DNA of 64,000 bases from Xaviernesmea oryzae (GCF_900177415.1 NZ_FXAF01000002.1:744001-808000); one strand, 5' to 3'. Shown: positions 46,539 to 56,432, counted from the stretch's first letter. Notes: a model not told the origin generated them from the sequence alone. Translations and numbers: made by a program.

Positions 46539-47351
46539 TCAACCTTTCGGAAACATGATTTCGCCCTTGCCCAGCACGGCATTGTCGCCGCCGAAACGGT
46601 AGGGTTTCGCACCGAGCAGCGGCCGGTCGAGGATCTTTTCCTCCATCAGATAGCGATCGAACAGCGCCGGAAAGGCGATGTCGACCCGGCCGCAATCCAT
46701 GAACGTGAGCGAAAGGTCGGCCGGTCGCCGGTCGAACAGAAGCGAGCCGCGTTTCATCAGATGACCGGGATAACGGCCGACGCGGCCGGTGGCGACGATC
46801 GTGCCGGCGATCATCCCGAGGCCCGCATAGTCGCCGCACCCCTTCAAAAGCGCGATGATGCCGCGCCGCATCCTTTCGCCGGGACGATGCCCCGCCTTGC
46901 CGCGCACGATGATGAGACCGCCGGTCATGCCGTGGATCTCGCCCGCCATCGGGCCGCCGATCCCTTCGCCTGCATCGCCGTTGATCTCGATGCGCCCGTT
47001 CTTCATGCCGGAGCCCGCCTGCAATCCGGCCTTGCCCTCGATCACCAGCGTACCGCCGGCCATGCGGCGGCCGGGCCGCGCGCCGACATCTCCTTCGACC
47101 CGGATGCGCCCCGTACCCATCTCCGCTCCGACGAGATCGAAACGCCCGCTGCCGCCGGCGAAGACGATATTGGAGGCATCGGTGCCGGTGATCTTGAAGA
47201 CGTCCCCGACCGTGGCGGGCCGCCTGCTCAATCCGATCTTCAATCCGGCGATCTCGGCAACCGGCATGCCGGCGAGTTTGTCGGGCGTAAGGCCGGAGAG
47301 GTCGAGCCTCTCCTCCGGCTCCGAGCGCAACATGAAGGTCAGCGGCTTCAT
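46539..47351 (-). CDS. fhcC: Formyltransferase/hydrolase complex subunit C
   Basis: A 270-residue protein related to subunit C of formylmethanofuran dehydrogenase and to the C-terminal domain of glutamate synthase. It is a right-handed beta helix built of G-x3-G-x-G type repeats (GDVGARPGRRMAGG, GKAGLQAGSGMKNG, GKAGHRPGERMRRG). In bacteria it is part of Fhc, which converts formyl-H4MPT to formate. It overlaps fhcD by 4 bp. Confidence 0.93.
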   Translation of the reverse strand: MKPLTFMLRSEPEERLDLSGLTPDKLAGMPVAEIAGLKIGLSRRPATVGDVFKITGTDASNIVFAGGSGRFDLVGAEMGTGRIRVEGDVGARPGRRMAGGTLVIEGKAGLQAGSGMKNGRIEINGDAGEGIGGPMAGEIHGMTGGLIIVRGKAGHRPGERMRRGIIALLKGCGDYAGLGMIAGTIVATGRVGRYPGHLMKRGSLLFDRRPADLSLTFMDCGRVDIAFPALFDRYLMEEKILDRPLLGAKPYRFGGDNAVLGKGEIMFPKG

Positions 47352-48256
47352 GGCAGAAGATCCTTCAGATGATAATGGAACTTGCCGAGCTTGCCGCCGT
47401 AGTTTCCCGCGCTGATGCGGAGCGCCCCGCGTTTCGGCCCGAAATCGATGACGGCCTTCAGCCCGGCCCGCATCGCGGCGGTCACCGCGTCGTCGTTCTC
47501 GCCGTCGATGACGATCTCCAAAACCGCGTTGATATCCGGACCGAGCGCGCTCTTGACGACGCCGCGAAGCGTCGGCGCATAGGCATCGTTGGTCGAGGCC
47601 ATCATGCCCTTGTACTTGCCGCCGACCTTCGAACCGGAGCGCACGATGCCGCCGGGGAAAGGCATGATCGCGCCGGGAACCTTCCCGATCGCCGCCACGG
47701 CGCGCTCGGCCGCGGCAAGCGCCTTTTCCGCATCGGCGGCGAGCAGCAGGAAATTTCCCCCGCCCACCGCCTCCTTCGTCATGCCGGTCTTCGCCTCGCA
47801 GAGGAATTCGCCGTCCATGACCGGCACGCGCCAATAATGCCTGCCGCCGAACTTCTTCGAGATCTGCCACCCGTCGCCGAAATAGCGGAGAGACGAACCG
47901 AGATCGAGGGAGGCACTGCCTTCGAGGCCCGCGAAACAGGCGCTGCCGGGAGACGTGAGAACGCACTGGCCGAGCCTCGCCTTCAATTGCTTCTGCAGCT
48001 CGTCCGTGCTCATCGCGAAGATCATCACGCGGCAGCCGGGACGCCCGTCCGGCGTCTTGGATGCCGGAATGTCGATATCGATCGCCGCTTCGCAGCCGCA
48101 GCCGATGACGGAGGTGGCGAAGCCCGTCATGGTGATCGCCGCCTGACGCGCCCATTTCAGGGTCGGCGCCGTGATGATGATCGCCGTCGCGCGCATGCCG
48201 AACGCTTCCGCGAAGGTGTCGTCGACTATGATGCCGTTCCGGATCAGCTCCTGCAT
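47348..48256 (-). CDS. fhcD: Formylmethanofuran-H4MPT formyltransferase subunit
   Basis: A 302-residue Ftr homologue moving the formyl group from H4MPT to methanofuran. Typical parts are DDTFAEAFGMRATAIIITA, ATSVIGCGCEAAID, PDGRPGCRVMIF and KYKGMMASTNDAYAPTLR. The length equals archaeal Ftr. It overlaps fhcA by 13 bp and fhcC by 4 bp. Confidence 0.95.
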   Translation of the reverse strand: MQELIRNGIIVDDTFAEAFGMRATAIIITAPTLKWARQAAITMTGFATSVIGCGCEAAIDIDIPASKTPDGRPGCRVMIFAMSTDELQKQLKARLGQCVLTSPGSACFAGLEGSASLDLGSSLRYFGDGWQISKKFGGRHYWRVPVMDGEFLCEAKTGMTKEAVGGGNFLLLAADAEKALAAAERAVAAIGKVPGAIMPFPGGIVRSGSKVGGKYKGMMASTNDAYAPTLRGVVKSALGPDINAVLEIVIDGENDDAVTAAMRAGLKAVIDFGPKRGALRISAGNYGGKLGKFHYHLKDLLP

Positions 48257-49875
48257 GCGACCTCCGCAAACGGGTTTTCCCGGGCAATCGCCGAATCCGG
48301 AAACGTGAACCAGTCGAGCGACAGCCCGTAGCGCTCCTCGTGATAGGCCTGCATGCGCTTGATCATTCCCTTGTCCGGCGGCGGATTGAGGCGCAGCGCC
48401 CGTCCCCAGCGATAGTGCGTCACGACGCCGTCCCGAACGACGAGATCGCCGTCCTTGAAGACCAGCGCGGCATCCCGGAACATCTTCTGGATGTCCTGTC
48501 CCTTCCGGTAGACGGCGATATCCGCGATCGCGCCTGGACCGAGATGACCGCGGTCGTCGAGCCCGAGCAGCCTGGCCGGCGCCGCCCGCGTCATCACGGC
48601 GACCTCTTCAAGCGTGTATTCGCGGGAGATCGAGCCGAGCGTGGTCAGCTCCAGCGCCGACCGGTCGAGTTCCGCCATCTTCGCATTGCGCGCGTCGCGG
48701 CTCATCAGCAATTCGAACAATTCCGGATAGGCGGTGAAAGGAGCGCCGTTCGGATGGTCGGTGGTGAAGAAGACCCGCCACGGATCGTCGATCAGCAGGA
48801 AAAGCTCCAGCCCTACCGCCCATTGCAGCGAACCGTAATAATCCTTGCGATAACGATAGGGCACGATGCCGCCGCCATTGCCGTCCCCGTCGAAGATGAT
48901 GGACTTCTTCGGATGCGCGGTCCGCATTCCGGCATATTGTCGCGTGACGTCGGACGAGATCGTCACAGTCTGGCCGAACATCACCTGCCCGACATCGATC
49001 GTCACATCCCTGTTGCCGTTGACCAGTTCGGCCAGACGGGCGGCCTCGGAGGAAAAGCCGCGCTTGCCCTCGGTCCCGTAACCGTAGAATTGCAGATGCG
49101 CGAGATGGAGCGGCTGGCCCGCCGACGCCTGGATGGTTTCCGCGGCCGTCGCGGCGTTTCCCGCAATCCCTAAGTTGTTGGCATGGACATGCAGCGGATG
49201 GGGGATTCCGAGACGTCCGACGGAGGCTTGCAGCGTTTCGACGATCCTGCGGGAACTGACGCCGTAGGACGGAACCACGTCGTCGAAGGCGAAATTGCGG
49301 ACATTCTCCTTGAAGGCCGCCGCCGCACCTGCATTGATGACCTTCACCCCGAGCGCCCTCGATCTCGACACGGTCCAAGCCACATAGTCGTCGATCATCG
49401 CCGGCGAGGCATCGTCCCGGATCATCGACAGGAGGAAATCGTCATTGCCGAGGATCGCGAGCGTCGCCTTGTCGATGATCGGAATGTCGGCGAGTTCCAT
49501 ATGGGTATGGAGCGCGTTCGACGGCGACATGGCCGGCTCGACCACGGTCGTGAACCCCATCTGGGCATAAAGGCATCCCGTGCTGAACGTCGACCATCCG
49601 GCGTTCGAAAGCGGCGTGTGCAGCGGCCGCTTGAGGTGTGCGGCATGCTGTTCCGGCAGCAGAAGACGCGCGGTATTCACATTGCCGCCGCCGATATGGG
49701 AATGGATGTCGATCGCGCCCGCCATGATGAGACAGCCGGAAACGTCGTAGGTCTTGTCCGCTCTCTTCGAGACAGGCTTCTCGACGACGAACCCGTCCTT
49801 GATCCAGACGTCGCGCTTGCCGGTCAAGCCGTTGGCCGGATCCACCACTTCTCCCCCTGCGAGACGGATCAGCAT
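48244..49875 (-). CDS. fhcA: Formyltransferase/hydrolase complex subunit A (amidohydrolase)
   Basis: A 543-residue amidohydrolase subunit that hydrolyses formylmethanofuran to formate. Metal-site elements are IDIHSHIGGGNVNTARL near the N-terminus, HVHANNLGIAGN in the middle and FFTTDHPNGAPFTAYPE. It corresponds to archaeal FwdA/FmdA. It overlaps fhcB by 7 bp. Confidence 0.95.
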   Translation of the reverse strand: MLIRLAGGEVVDPANGLTGKRDVWIKDGFVVEKPVSKRADKTYDVSGCLIMAGAIDIHSHIGGGNVNTARLLLPEQHAAHLKRPLHTPLSNAGWSTFSTGCLYAQMGFTTVVEPAMSPSNALHTHMELADIPIIDKATLAILGNDDFLLSMIRDDASPAMIDDYVAWTVSRSRALGVKVINAGAAAAFKENVRNFAFDDVVPSYGVSSRRIVETLQASVGRLGIPHPLHVHANNLGIAGNAATAAETIQASAGQPLHLAHLQFYGYGTEGKRGFSSEAARLAELVNGNRDVTIDVGQVMFGQTVTISSDVTRQYAGMRTAHPKKSIIFDGDGNGGGIVPYRYRKDYYGSLQWAVGLELFLLIDDPWRVFFTTDHPNGAPFTAYPELFELLMSRDARNAKMAELDRSALELTTLGSISREYTLEEVAVMTRAAPARLLGLDDRGHLGPGAIADIAVYRKGQDIQKMFRDAALVFKDGDLVVRDGVVTHYRWGRALRLNPPPDKGMIKRMQAYHEERYGLSLDWFTFPDSAIARENPFAEVACRS

Positions 49876-50963
49876 GAGGCCATGTCCTCGCTCTGGAGGG
49901 CATGCTGGAGTTCGCCGGCGATGGCCGCAACGCTCGGAAGATCGGACGGAGCTGTCGCCGTTGCGGCTCTCAAGGTTCCGATACGGCTCGAATAGACCAC
50001 GCCGTCATGGTCGAGACCTGCCTTGCCGATACGAACCGTGACCGCCGCCCCGCTGAAAGGCCGGTCGCTCCTGACCAGCGCGATCGTCGGCAAACCGCCT
50101 CGTCTCGGCGGCCGCGCCTCGTCACGCTCGGAGACCCACAGATAGAGATCAGCTTCCTTTGCGGCGATCATCCGGTCTATGTCGCAGAGCCACGGGTCGT
50201 AAACCGGGGAGCCGGTCGAAAAGCCGGTTCGCGGCGGAAACCCCGTCATCCATGTCGAGGCGAGCACCATGCCCCAGGCATCGTCGTCGGAGGGCAGGAA
50301 AAGAGCACTCGCGCGCTGCTTCCTGTTGATGTCGATGAGCATGCCTTGCAGCATGGCCAGGCTGGCGGGATCCGTGGGGCGGGAGAAAACGAAGACCGGA
50401 AAACTTGCCTTTCCCAATGCACCCAGCAAGGCATCGATATCGGTAAGCGCAGCGGGTGTCCTTCTCCCGCCCAGCGATGCCCTGAGGATCCCGAGTACCG
50501 CATCGATGGGCAGATCGGGCGCACCGACCTCAACGACCTTCGCACGCCGCCGCAATTCGCCCTCCAGCGCCGGCCCCCCCTTGCCGTTGATCCGGAACCA
50601 GCGACGCCCGGCCGCCCGGGACAGGTCCGGTTTCGTGGCCGCAAGAGAGAGAAGCAGATCGTGATGCGCGGCGGGGATGTCGCCGACGATGACGATCACG
50701 TCCGCCCGGCGGCGCACTTCCGTCGCCGTCGCAAAGAACCCGCCGATATCCGTATGAAGCGCGACCTCATGAGCGAGATCGCGACCGTTCACATGGTCAT
50801 AGGTCGCACCGACCCGCTCCGCCAGGGCAATCAGGCTGCGGCATCCATGGACATCCGAATCGAGGGAAAATACCGGGCAGCGGCTTTTCGCCAGAAGCTT
50901 TGCCACATGCTCGATCGCAGCCGGCAAAGGAACCGTTCGGCTGCCGATCCATGCAACCATCAC
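49869..50963 (-). CDS. fhcB: Formyltransferase/hydrolase complex subunit B
   Basis: A 364-residue homologue of the B subunit of formylmethanofuran dehydrogenase. Typical segments are CPVFSLDSDVHGCRSLIALA, ADVIVIVGDIPAAHHD and FSTGSPVYDPW. In archaea this subunit binds tungsten or molybdenum pterin. The bacterial form is shorter and keeps only part of that domain, consistent with hydrolysis of formyl groups and no redox role. First of fhcBADC. Confidence 0.92.
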   Translation of the reverse strand: MMVAWIGSRTVPLPAAIEHVAKLLAKSRCPVFSLDSDVHGCRSLIALAERVGATYDHVNGRDLAHEVALHTDIGGFFATATEVRRRADVIVIVGDIPAAHHDLLLSLAATKPDLSRAAGRRWFRINGKGGPALEGELRRRAKVVEVGAPDLPIDAVLGILRASLGGRRTPAALTDIDALLGALGKASFPVFVFSRPTDPASLAMLQGMLIDINRKQRASALFLPSDDDAWGMVLASTWMTGFPPRTGFSTGSPVYDPWLCDIDRMIAAKEADLYLWVSERDEARPPRRGGLPTIALVRSDRPFSGAAVTVRIGKAGLDHDGVVYSSRIGTLRAATATAPSDLPSVAAIAGELQHALQSEDMASC

Positions 50964-51041
50964 ACTCCGAAACTTTCTGGTGCCGCGTTGAATTTATCTT
51001 TTCTTCGCCAAATGTGAAGTCCGTCCGGCGAAAAATGCGGC

Positions 51042-51434
51042 TCAGTTCTCGTATTTCAGATAGGCAAATCGCTGATCGGCATTGGGTGTGCCTTCAAGAG
51101 CGCCACCCTCCCTACCGGGCTGCCACTGAACGACGTCCTCGATCTTCCTGGCGAGTTCGAAATCCTTGTCGGTCACGCCTTTGGCCGCGTGGTTCATCAA
51201 AAGGACTTCCACCCAGGCATAGGACGCCTTGATGTCCGGATGATGCCACGCCGCTTCCGCCAGATGCCCCACGGTGTTGATCACCATGAGCGTGGATTTC
51301 CAGCCATGCGTCTTGTATTTGCGGCGAATCCAGCCGTTCTCGTAACGCCAGTGCGGCAGCTCGGCCTGCAGCTTCGAGACGATTTCCTCCTCGGAATAAA
51401 CGCGCTCGCGTTTGCGTTCCTTCTCCTCGTTCAT
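51042..51434 (-). CDS. Pterin-4a-carbinolamine dehydratase-like protein
   Basis: A 130-residue protein. The dehydratase motif is visible: E60-x3-H64-H65-P66 (EAAWHHPDI), W74, H82 and a later Asp (VTDKDFELA). The N-terminal 20 residues are very rich in Glu, Lys and Arg, and the C-terminus is a tail of about 25 residues beyond the core. GAGGAG precedes the start. It lies 78 bp upstream of fhcB on the same strand, so its role is likely in H4MPT biosynthesis or dihydromethanopterin handling. Confidence 0.85.
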   Translation of the reverse strand: MNEEKERKRERVYSEEEIVSKLQAELPHWRYENGWIRRKYKTHGWKSTLMVINTVGHLAEAAWHHPDIKASYAWVEVLLMNHAAKGVTDKDFELARKIEDVVQWQPGREGGALEGTPNADQRFAYLKYEN

Positions 51435-51548
51435 CGCGGATGCTCCTCGCTTCTTTTTCTCCCGCTCCCTCACCCAGGCTTGCGCCGGTAACAAAATAGG
51501 ATAACATGAAGTCAGGGCCCGATTATCAAAAAGTTCAGAATAGAACCG
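51435..51548. promoter_or_regulatory. Divergent promoter region of the two H4MPT operons
   Basis: A 114-bp gap from which the fhc operon runs left and the mptG-mtdB-mch-fae operon runs right. The central part is AT-rich. I see no known operator. Confidence 0.4.
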
Positions 51549-52553
51549 ATGTCGGACTCCGTCTCCATTCAAGTTCCTGGACGCTTGCACCTCGGGTTTT
51601 TGGACATCCCCGGAAAGGACAGCTCGCGCTTCGGAAGCATCGGCCTGCCGCTCGACGGCATATCGACCAGATTGGAAGTTTCGAAGGCCGCCGAGACCAG
51701 CGTTCATGGCGATGAAAGCGCCCGCATATTCGCGCACCTGGCCGCCCTCCGGCCGCATCTCGATCTTGCCGGTCATCATCAGGTCACCGTCTTCGAGACC
51801 ATTCCGGCTCATGCCGGGTTGGGATCGGGAACTCAGCTCGCGCTTGCCGTCTCGGCGGCACTTCGGACATTGCACGACCTGCCGTTCCACGTCCGCGACG
51901 ACGCCACCTTTCTCGGACGCGGCGCGCGATCGGGGATCGGCATCGCGGCCTTCGAGGAAGGCGGCCTCATCCTCGACGCCGGCAAGACCAAGGACGACCT
52001 CACCCCGACCGTCGTCTCCCGCATCCCGTTTCCGAGCGAATGGCGCATCATCCTCGTACTGGACGGCCATGCCGAGGGAATTCACGGGGACGCCGAGATC
52101 AAGGCGTTCCGCACGCTTCCGCCGTTCCCTGCCGAAAGCTCGGCCTCGATCTGCCGCCATGCCCTGATGGAGATCATGCCTGCGGTGATCGAAAAGGACA
52201 TTGAGACCTTCGGCAACGCCGTGACGTCCATCCAGCAGAAGCTCGGCGACTATTTTTCCCCGGCCCAGGGCGGCCGTTTCACCAGCCGCGCAGTGGAGGA
52301 AGCCCTTCTGAGGCTCGGCGAATGCGGTGCGGTCGGCATCGGGCAAAGCTCCTGGGGACCGACGGGATTTGCTTTCGCGGAATCGCAGGCGGCGGCCGAG
52401 CGCATCGTCGCCGCCGCTGCGCTGGAGGACACCGGCACCACGATCCGCATCGTCGCCGCCAGAAACCAGGGAGCGCTGATCACGCGAAGGACGGAGCCGG
52501 TCGAATTCAAGCTGGAATACAGGAAAACGCTGTCTGGAAAGGCGAGGCAATGA
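51549..52553 (+). CDS. mptG: Beta-ribofuranosylaminobenzene 5'-phosphate synthase homologue
   Basis: A 334-residue GHMP-kinase-fold protein. The GLGSGTQ-like loop (HAGLGSGTQLALAVSAAL) and the opening PGRLHLGFLD match beta-RFAP synthase, which joins 4-hydroxybenzoate or p-aminobenzoate to PRPP in methanopterin synthesis. It is first in the rightward operon and overlaps mtdB by 4 bp. Confidence 0.9.
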   Translation: MSDSVSIQVPGRLHLGFLDIPGKDSSRFGSIGLPLDGISTRLEVSKAAETSVHGDESARIFAHLAALRPHLDLAGHHQVTVFETIPAHAGLGSGTQLALAVSAALRTLHDLPFHVRDDATFLGRGARSGIGIAAFEEGGLILDAGKTKDDLTPTVVSRIPFPSEWRIILVLDGHAEGIHGDAEIKAFRTLPPFPAESSASICRHALMEIMPAVIEKDIETFGNAVTSIQQKLGDYFSPAQGGRFTSRAVEEALLRLGECGAVGIGQSSWGPTGFAFAESQAAAERIVAAAALEDTGTTIRIVAARNQGALITRRTEPVEFKLEYRKTLSGKARQ

Positions 52554-53446
52554 GCCGGAAAACCATTCTCCATATGCTCACGCCGTTGAGACAGATGAGC
52601 CCTTTCGACGTCAACATGGCCCTCGATGCGGGCTTTGACCATGTCGTTCCCTATACGGATGTCGCGCTCGCCGACGTGACCGGCCTCGTCCAGGACGCGA
52701 TCTTTTCGCGCCCGCCGGACGCCGGCACCGCCACCGGTGTTTTCATCGCCGGACGCGATACGGTCCTTGCCCTCGACATGATCGACGCGGCGAGAAAAGC
52801 GATGGTGCCCCCTTTCGGGATTTCCGTCTTTGCCGATCCCGCCGGTTCGTTCACGACGGCTGCGGCGATGGTCGCCAAGGTCGAAACGGCGCTCGGAAAG
52901 CTGCATGGCCGGAACCTCGAAGGAACGAAGGTGACGATCTTCGGAGCGACCGGCGTCGTCGGCTATTGCACGGCCGTGATCTCGGCCAAGGAGGGCGCGG
53001 ACGTCACTCTGGCGGGCCATGACGGGGTCAGCCGTGTCGGGAAGATCGCCGAGGCTATCAAGGCCCGTTTCGGCGTCACGGTGAAGGCCGCCGACGGCTC
53101 CACCGAGGAGAAGAAGACGGTATTGCTTCAGGAAACCGAGGTGGTCCTGGCAGCCGCCAAGGCCGGCGTCAGGGTGCTCTCGGCCGAGCAGCTTCGCTCG
53201 GCGACGAACCTGCTTGTCGCGGCGGATGTCAATGCCGTGCCGCCCTCCGGCATCGAAGGTCTGGCGGTCAATGCAAAGACCGACAAGCTGGGGGAAACCT
53301 CGGCGACCGGCATCGGCGCTCTCACCATCGGCAATCTCAAATACAAGACGCAGTCCGGCCTGTTCAAACAGATGATCGGCGCCGAAGAACCGGTCGTGTA
53401 CGATTTTCAGGATGCTTTCGCCCTTGCCCGCAGCATCGAAAAATAA
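52550..53446 (+). CDS. mtdB: NAD(P)-dependent methylene-H4MPT dehydrogenase
   Basis: A 298-residue dehydrogenase converting methylene-H4MPT to methenyl-H4MPT. The N-terminal LTPLRQMSPFDVNMALDAGFD and the nucleotide loop TIFGATGVVGYCTA are typical. MtdB prefers NAD and uses only the methanopterin cofactor, whereas MtdA also accepts folate. The gene context supports MtdB. The start overlaps the upstream stop (ATGA). Confidence 0.93.
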   Translation: MSRKTILHMLTPLRQMSPFDVNMALDAGFDHVVPYTDVALADVTGLVQDAIFSRPPDAGTATGVFIAGRDTVLALDMIDAARKAMVPPFGISVFADPAGSFTTAAAMVAKVETALGKLHGRNLEGTKVTIFGATGVVGYCTAVISAKEGADVTLAGHDGVSRVGKIAEAIKARFGVTVKAADGSTEEKKTVLLQETEVVLAAAKAGVRVLSAEQLRSATNLLVAADVNAVPPSGIEGLAVNAKTDKLGETSATGIGALTIGNLKYKTQSGLFKQMIGAEEPVVYDFQDAFALARSIEK

Positions 53447-54551
53447 CCCCGCCCTTCTGATCGCGGCCATTTCCGGCCGGTCACTTGCGGCAGCAGCACG
53501 CCGCGCCGGCTACAGGCCGCTGGTGGCGGATCTCTTCGGCGATTCCGACACGATTGCCCTGGCCGACCGGACCGCACGGCTTCCCGGCAGCATACGCGAC
53601 GGTATCGGCGGCGAGAAAATCGTCGACACACTGACTGACCTGGCACGCGGCGAGGAGCCCGTTGCGCTGGTCTACGGCTCGGGCTTCGAGCGCCGGCCCG
53701 ATATTATCGATAGGCTTGCCGGGACGTTCCGGATTGCCGGAAACAGTGCCGCGGCGATCCGCGCCGTCAAAGATCCGATCGCCCTCTCCCGGCTCTGCTG
53801 GGATATCGGCATCAGGCATCCGGCAATCCGGTTCTCGCCGCCGTTCCAACAGGAAGGCTGGCTCACCAAGCTCGGCGGCGGCGCGGGAGGATCGCATGTC
53901 AGACCCGCCGGGACAGCCCCCCTCGAAGAGGGTTATTATTACCAGAAGTTCGTCGAGGGCTGCAGCATCTCGGCCCTGTTCCTGGCACAGGCGGGACGCG
54001 CGCATGTCGTAGGTTTCAGCCGGCAATGGTCTTCGCCCTCGCAATCCTCGCCGTTTCGCTATGGCGGTGCGGTGCGGCTCATGCGCTTCGATCGGGAGAA
54101 AAGGGCCGAGATCGCCTGCTGGCTCGACAGATTGACGAAGCGGACCGGCCTTGTCGGCCTCTGCAGCGCCGATTTCATCGACGGACCGGACGGCCTGCAC
54201 CTTATCGAAATCAATCCGCGGCCGGGGGCCACGCTCGATATCTTCGACAACGAGGACGCGCCGCTGCTCGCCGCGCATCTGAACGCGGTTCGGGGTGACG
54301 ACATCACTGTGCCGACCTATAGCGGCACGACGGCTTCGGCGATCGCTTACGCGCCCCGCGCCATCTCCCGTTTTCCGGATGTCGATTGGCCGAGCATGAC
54401 CGCAGATCACCAGAATCCCGGATCGGCGCTGAGTGCCGACGATCCCGTTTGCACCGTTCTGGCAAAGGCACGATCCGCCACCGCCGCCGAACGGGCCGTG
54501 AAACGCCGCGTCAACGAAATGGCGGAGCATTGGAAGGAGAATTTCCAATGA
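53412..54551 (+). CDS. ATP-grasp protein of the H4MPT cluster
   Basis: A 379-residue protein with an ATP-grasp fold: KLGGGAGGSHVRPA, YYYQKFVEGCSISALFLA and the metal motif GLHLIEINPRPGATLDIFD. It is one of the archaeal-like genes found in bacterial H4MPT clusters, and such genes are linked to cofactor synthesis. The precise reaction is not known to me. The first 35 bases overlap mtdB. The ribosome site is poor, and an internal start near residue 15 is possible. Confidence 0.8.
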   Translation: MLSPLPAASKNNPALLIAAISGRSLAAAARRAGYRPLVADLFGDSDTIALADRTARLPGSIRDGIGGEKIVDTLTDLARGEEPVALVYGSGFERRPDIIDRLAGTFRIAGNSAAAIRAVKDPIALSRLCWDIGIRHPAIRFSPPFQQEGWLTKLGGGAGGSHVRPAGTAPLEEGYYYQKFVEGCSISALFLAQAGRAHVVGFSRQWSSPSQSSPFRYGGAVRLMRFDREKRAEIACWLDRLTKRTGLVGLCSADFIDGPDGLHLIEINPRPGATLDIFDNEDAPLLAAHLNAVRGDDITVPTYSGTTASAIAYAPRAISRFPDVDWPSMTADHQNPGSALSADDPVCTVLAKARSATAAERAVKRRVNEMAEHWKENFQ

Positions 54552-55507
54552 TGAACGGAAAAGCCTCTCTCAACAGAAACGCCCAGCGCATCATCGATCA
54601 GATCATTGCCGACAGCGAGCGGTTCGGCATCACCTACGCGCGCGGCCCCCTGGGCGAACACCTTATCGATGCCGGCGCCGCCACCGCCGGCGGGCTCGAA
54701 GTGGGCCTCCGGATGACGGAAATCTGCATGGGCGGCCTCGGGACCGTCTCCATGGCACTCGACCGCGATAACGAGAAATGGCCGCTGAGCGTCACCGTCC
54801 ACTCCTCGCAACCGGTCATCGCCTGCCTCGGCAGCCAGTATGCGGGCTGGCGGCTCTCGCATGAGAAATATTTCGCCATGGGCTCCGGCCCCGCGCGCGT
54901 GCTGGCGCGGGTGGAGCCGCTGTTCGAAGAGATTGCCTATAGCGAGACCGACGCTTCCACGTCGATCCTCGTGCTGGAAGCGGACAAACCTCCGCCGTCC
55001 GCCGTCGTCGAGAAGGTGGCGGCGGCCACAGGGCTGGCGCCTGGCGCCCTGACCTTCATCTACGCGCCGACGCAAAGCCTTGCCGGTTCCGTGCAGATCA
55101 TCGGCCGCTCCCTGGAAGTGGCCCTTCACAAGGCGCATAGCCTGCATTTTCCCCTGGATGCAATCGTCGACGGGGCGGGATGCGCACCGGTTCCGGCCCC
55201 TCATCCCGATTTCCTGCAGGCCATGGGGCGGACGAACGACGCCATCATCTACGGTGGACTGGTGCAATTGTTCGTCCGCGGCAGCGCGGCGGCGGCCCGC
55301 GAACTCGCCGAACAGCTGCCGAGCAACAGGTCTCGGGACTACGGGCAGCCGTTTGCGGAGATTTTCAAGAAGTTCAACGGCGACTTCTATGCGATCGATC
55401 CGCATCTCTTCAGCCCGGCCGAAGTGATCGTCACGGCCGTCGAGACGGGCGACACCTTCCGCGCCGGCGAATGGAACGGGCAGATGCTGGAGCAATCTCT
55501 TGGCTGA
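54548..55507 (+). CDS. mch: Methenyl-H4MPT cyclohydrolase
   Basis: A 319-residue enzyme that hydrolyses methenyl-H4MPT to formyl-H4MPT. Typical segments are VTVHSSQPVIACLGSQYAGW, HEKYFAMGSGPAR, and GAGCAPVPAPHPDFLQAMGRT with NDAIIYGG. The ATG overlaps the previous stop. A second ATG follows directly. Confidence 0.95.
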   Translation: MMNGKASLNRNAQRIIDQIIADSERFGITYARGPLGEHLIDAGAATAGGLEVGLRMTEICMGGLGTVSMALDRDNEKWPLSVTVHSSQPVIACLGSQYAGWRLSHEKYFAMGSGPARVLARVEPLFEEIAYSETDASTSILVLEADKPPPSAVVEKVAAATGLAPGALTFIYAPTQSLAGSVQIIGRSLEVALHKAHSLHFPLDAIVDGAGCAPVPAPHPDFLQAMGRTNDAIIYGGLVQLFVRGSAAAARELAEQLPSNRSRDYGQPFAEIFKKFNGDFYAIDPHLFSPAEVIVTAVETGDTFRAGEWNGQMLEQSLG

Positions 55508-55517
55508 ACAGGTGGTG

Positions 55518-56432
55518 ATGTCCGATAAAATTCTCATCGTTTCCGACAAGCCGGACGGTCAGGTGAAACAGTTGCGGCGCTCCTTCAAGGAGCTCGGTTC
55601 GGAAACGATCTTCTGCCCGCTCAGCGATATCGCCTTCGATACGCGATATCCTTCGGGCATCGCCATCCCGACGCTGGACGGCGCTCTTCCGGCCGGCGTG
55701 ATCGTCCGCTCCATTTCCGGCGGCACCTTCGAAGCGATCACGCGCCGCCTCAGCATTTTGCACGCCCTCACCCATCTCGGCGTGCCGGTCTGGAATTCGG
55801 CCAAGGCGATCGAACGTTGCGTCGACAAGTCGACGACCACGTTTCTGCTTGCGAATGCCGGAATTCCGACGCCGGAGACCTTCGCGGTCGAAGGTCCCGA
55901 CAACGCCAGGGCCATCGTCGAGCGCGAGGTGCCGCAAGGCCCGCTCGTCCTGAAGCCGCTGTTCGGCTCGCAGGGACGCGGTATCCGGCTCGTCCGTTCG
56001 GTTGCCGACCTGCCCGGTCCCGACGAGGTCGACAATGTCTATTATCTGCAGCGTCTCGTCCTGCGCAACGGTCCGCCCTACCGGGATTACCGGGTATTCG
56101 TCAGCAACGGCGAAGTCCTCGGCATGATGGGACGCTGCGCCGACGGCTGGATCACCAATATCGCGCAAGGGGCAAAGGCAGAACCCGTCGTCGGACTGTT
56201 GCGCCAGAAGCTCGAGGACCTCGCGCTCGCCGCCGTCGCGGCCATCGGAACCAATTTCGCGGGCATCGATATCGCCCAGAGCTGCGAAGGCAATCTCCTG
56301 GTGCTGGAGGTCAACAGCATGCCCGCGTGGGCCGGCTTGCAATCCGTCGTCCCCGTCCGCATCGCCGATTGCATCGCCGGATCGATGGTCGAGCTTCTCG
56401 ATCCCCGTTTGAAGGAAAGACCCGCCGCATGA
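55518..56432 (+). CDS. RimK-like ATP-grasp ligase of the H4MPT cluster
   Basis: A 304-residue ATP-grasp ligase resembling RimK and archaeal MptN/CofF (alpha-L-glutamate ligases). The core is CVDKSTTTFLLANAGIPTPET, LKPLFGSQGRGIRLV and VLEVNSMPAWAGLQ. By analogy with MptN it may add glutamate or a related group to the pterin cofactor. An in-frame TTG at 55500 overlapping mch is an alternative start. The chosen ATG has CAGG upstream. Confidence 0.82.
   Translation: MSDKILIVSDKPDGQVKQLRRSFKELGSETIFCPLSDIAFDTRYPSGIAIPTLDGALPAGVIVRSISGGTFEAITRRLSILHALTHLGVPVWNSAKAIERCVDKSTTTFLLANAGIPTPETFAVEGPDNARAIVEREVPQGPLVLKPLFGSQGRGIRLVRSVADLPGPDEVDNVYYLQRLVLRNGPPYRDYRVFVSNGEVLGMMGRCADGWITNIAQGAKAEPVVGLLRQKLEDLALAAVAAIGTNFAGIDIAQSCEGNLLVLEVNSMPAWAGLQSVVPVRIADCIAGSMVELLDPRLKERPAA

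Noticed and set aside
49902..51017. 371-codon open frame on the plus strand over fhcB
   Set aside because: It is a shadow of fhcB. Composition and lack of a ribosome site argue against coding.
53639..53655. Second sigma-54-like TGGCACG
   Set aside because: It lies inside the ATP-grasp gene and lacks a TTGC element at the required spacing.
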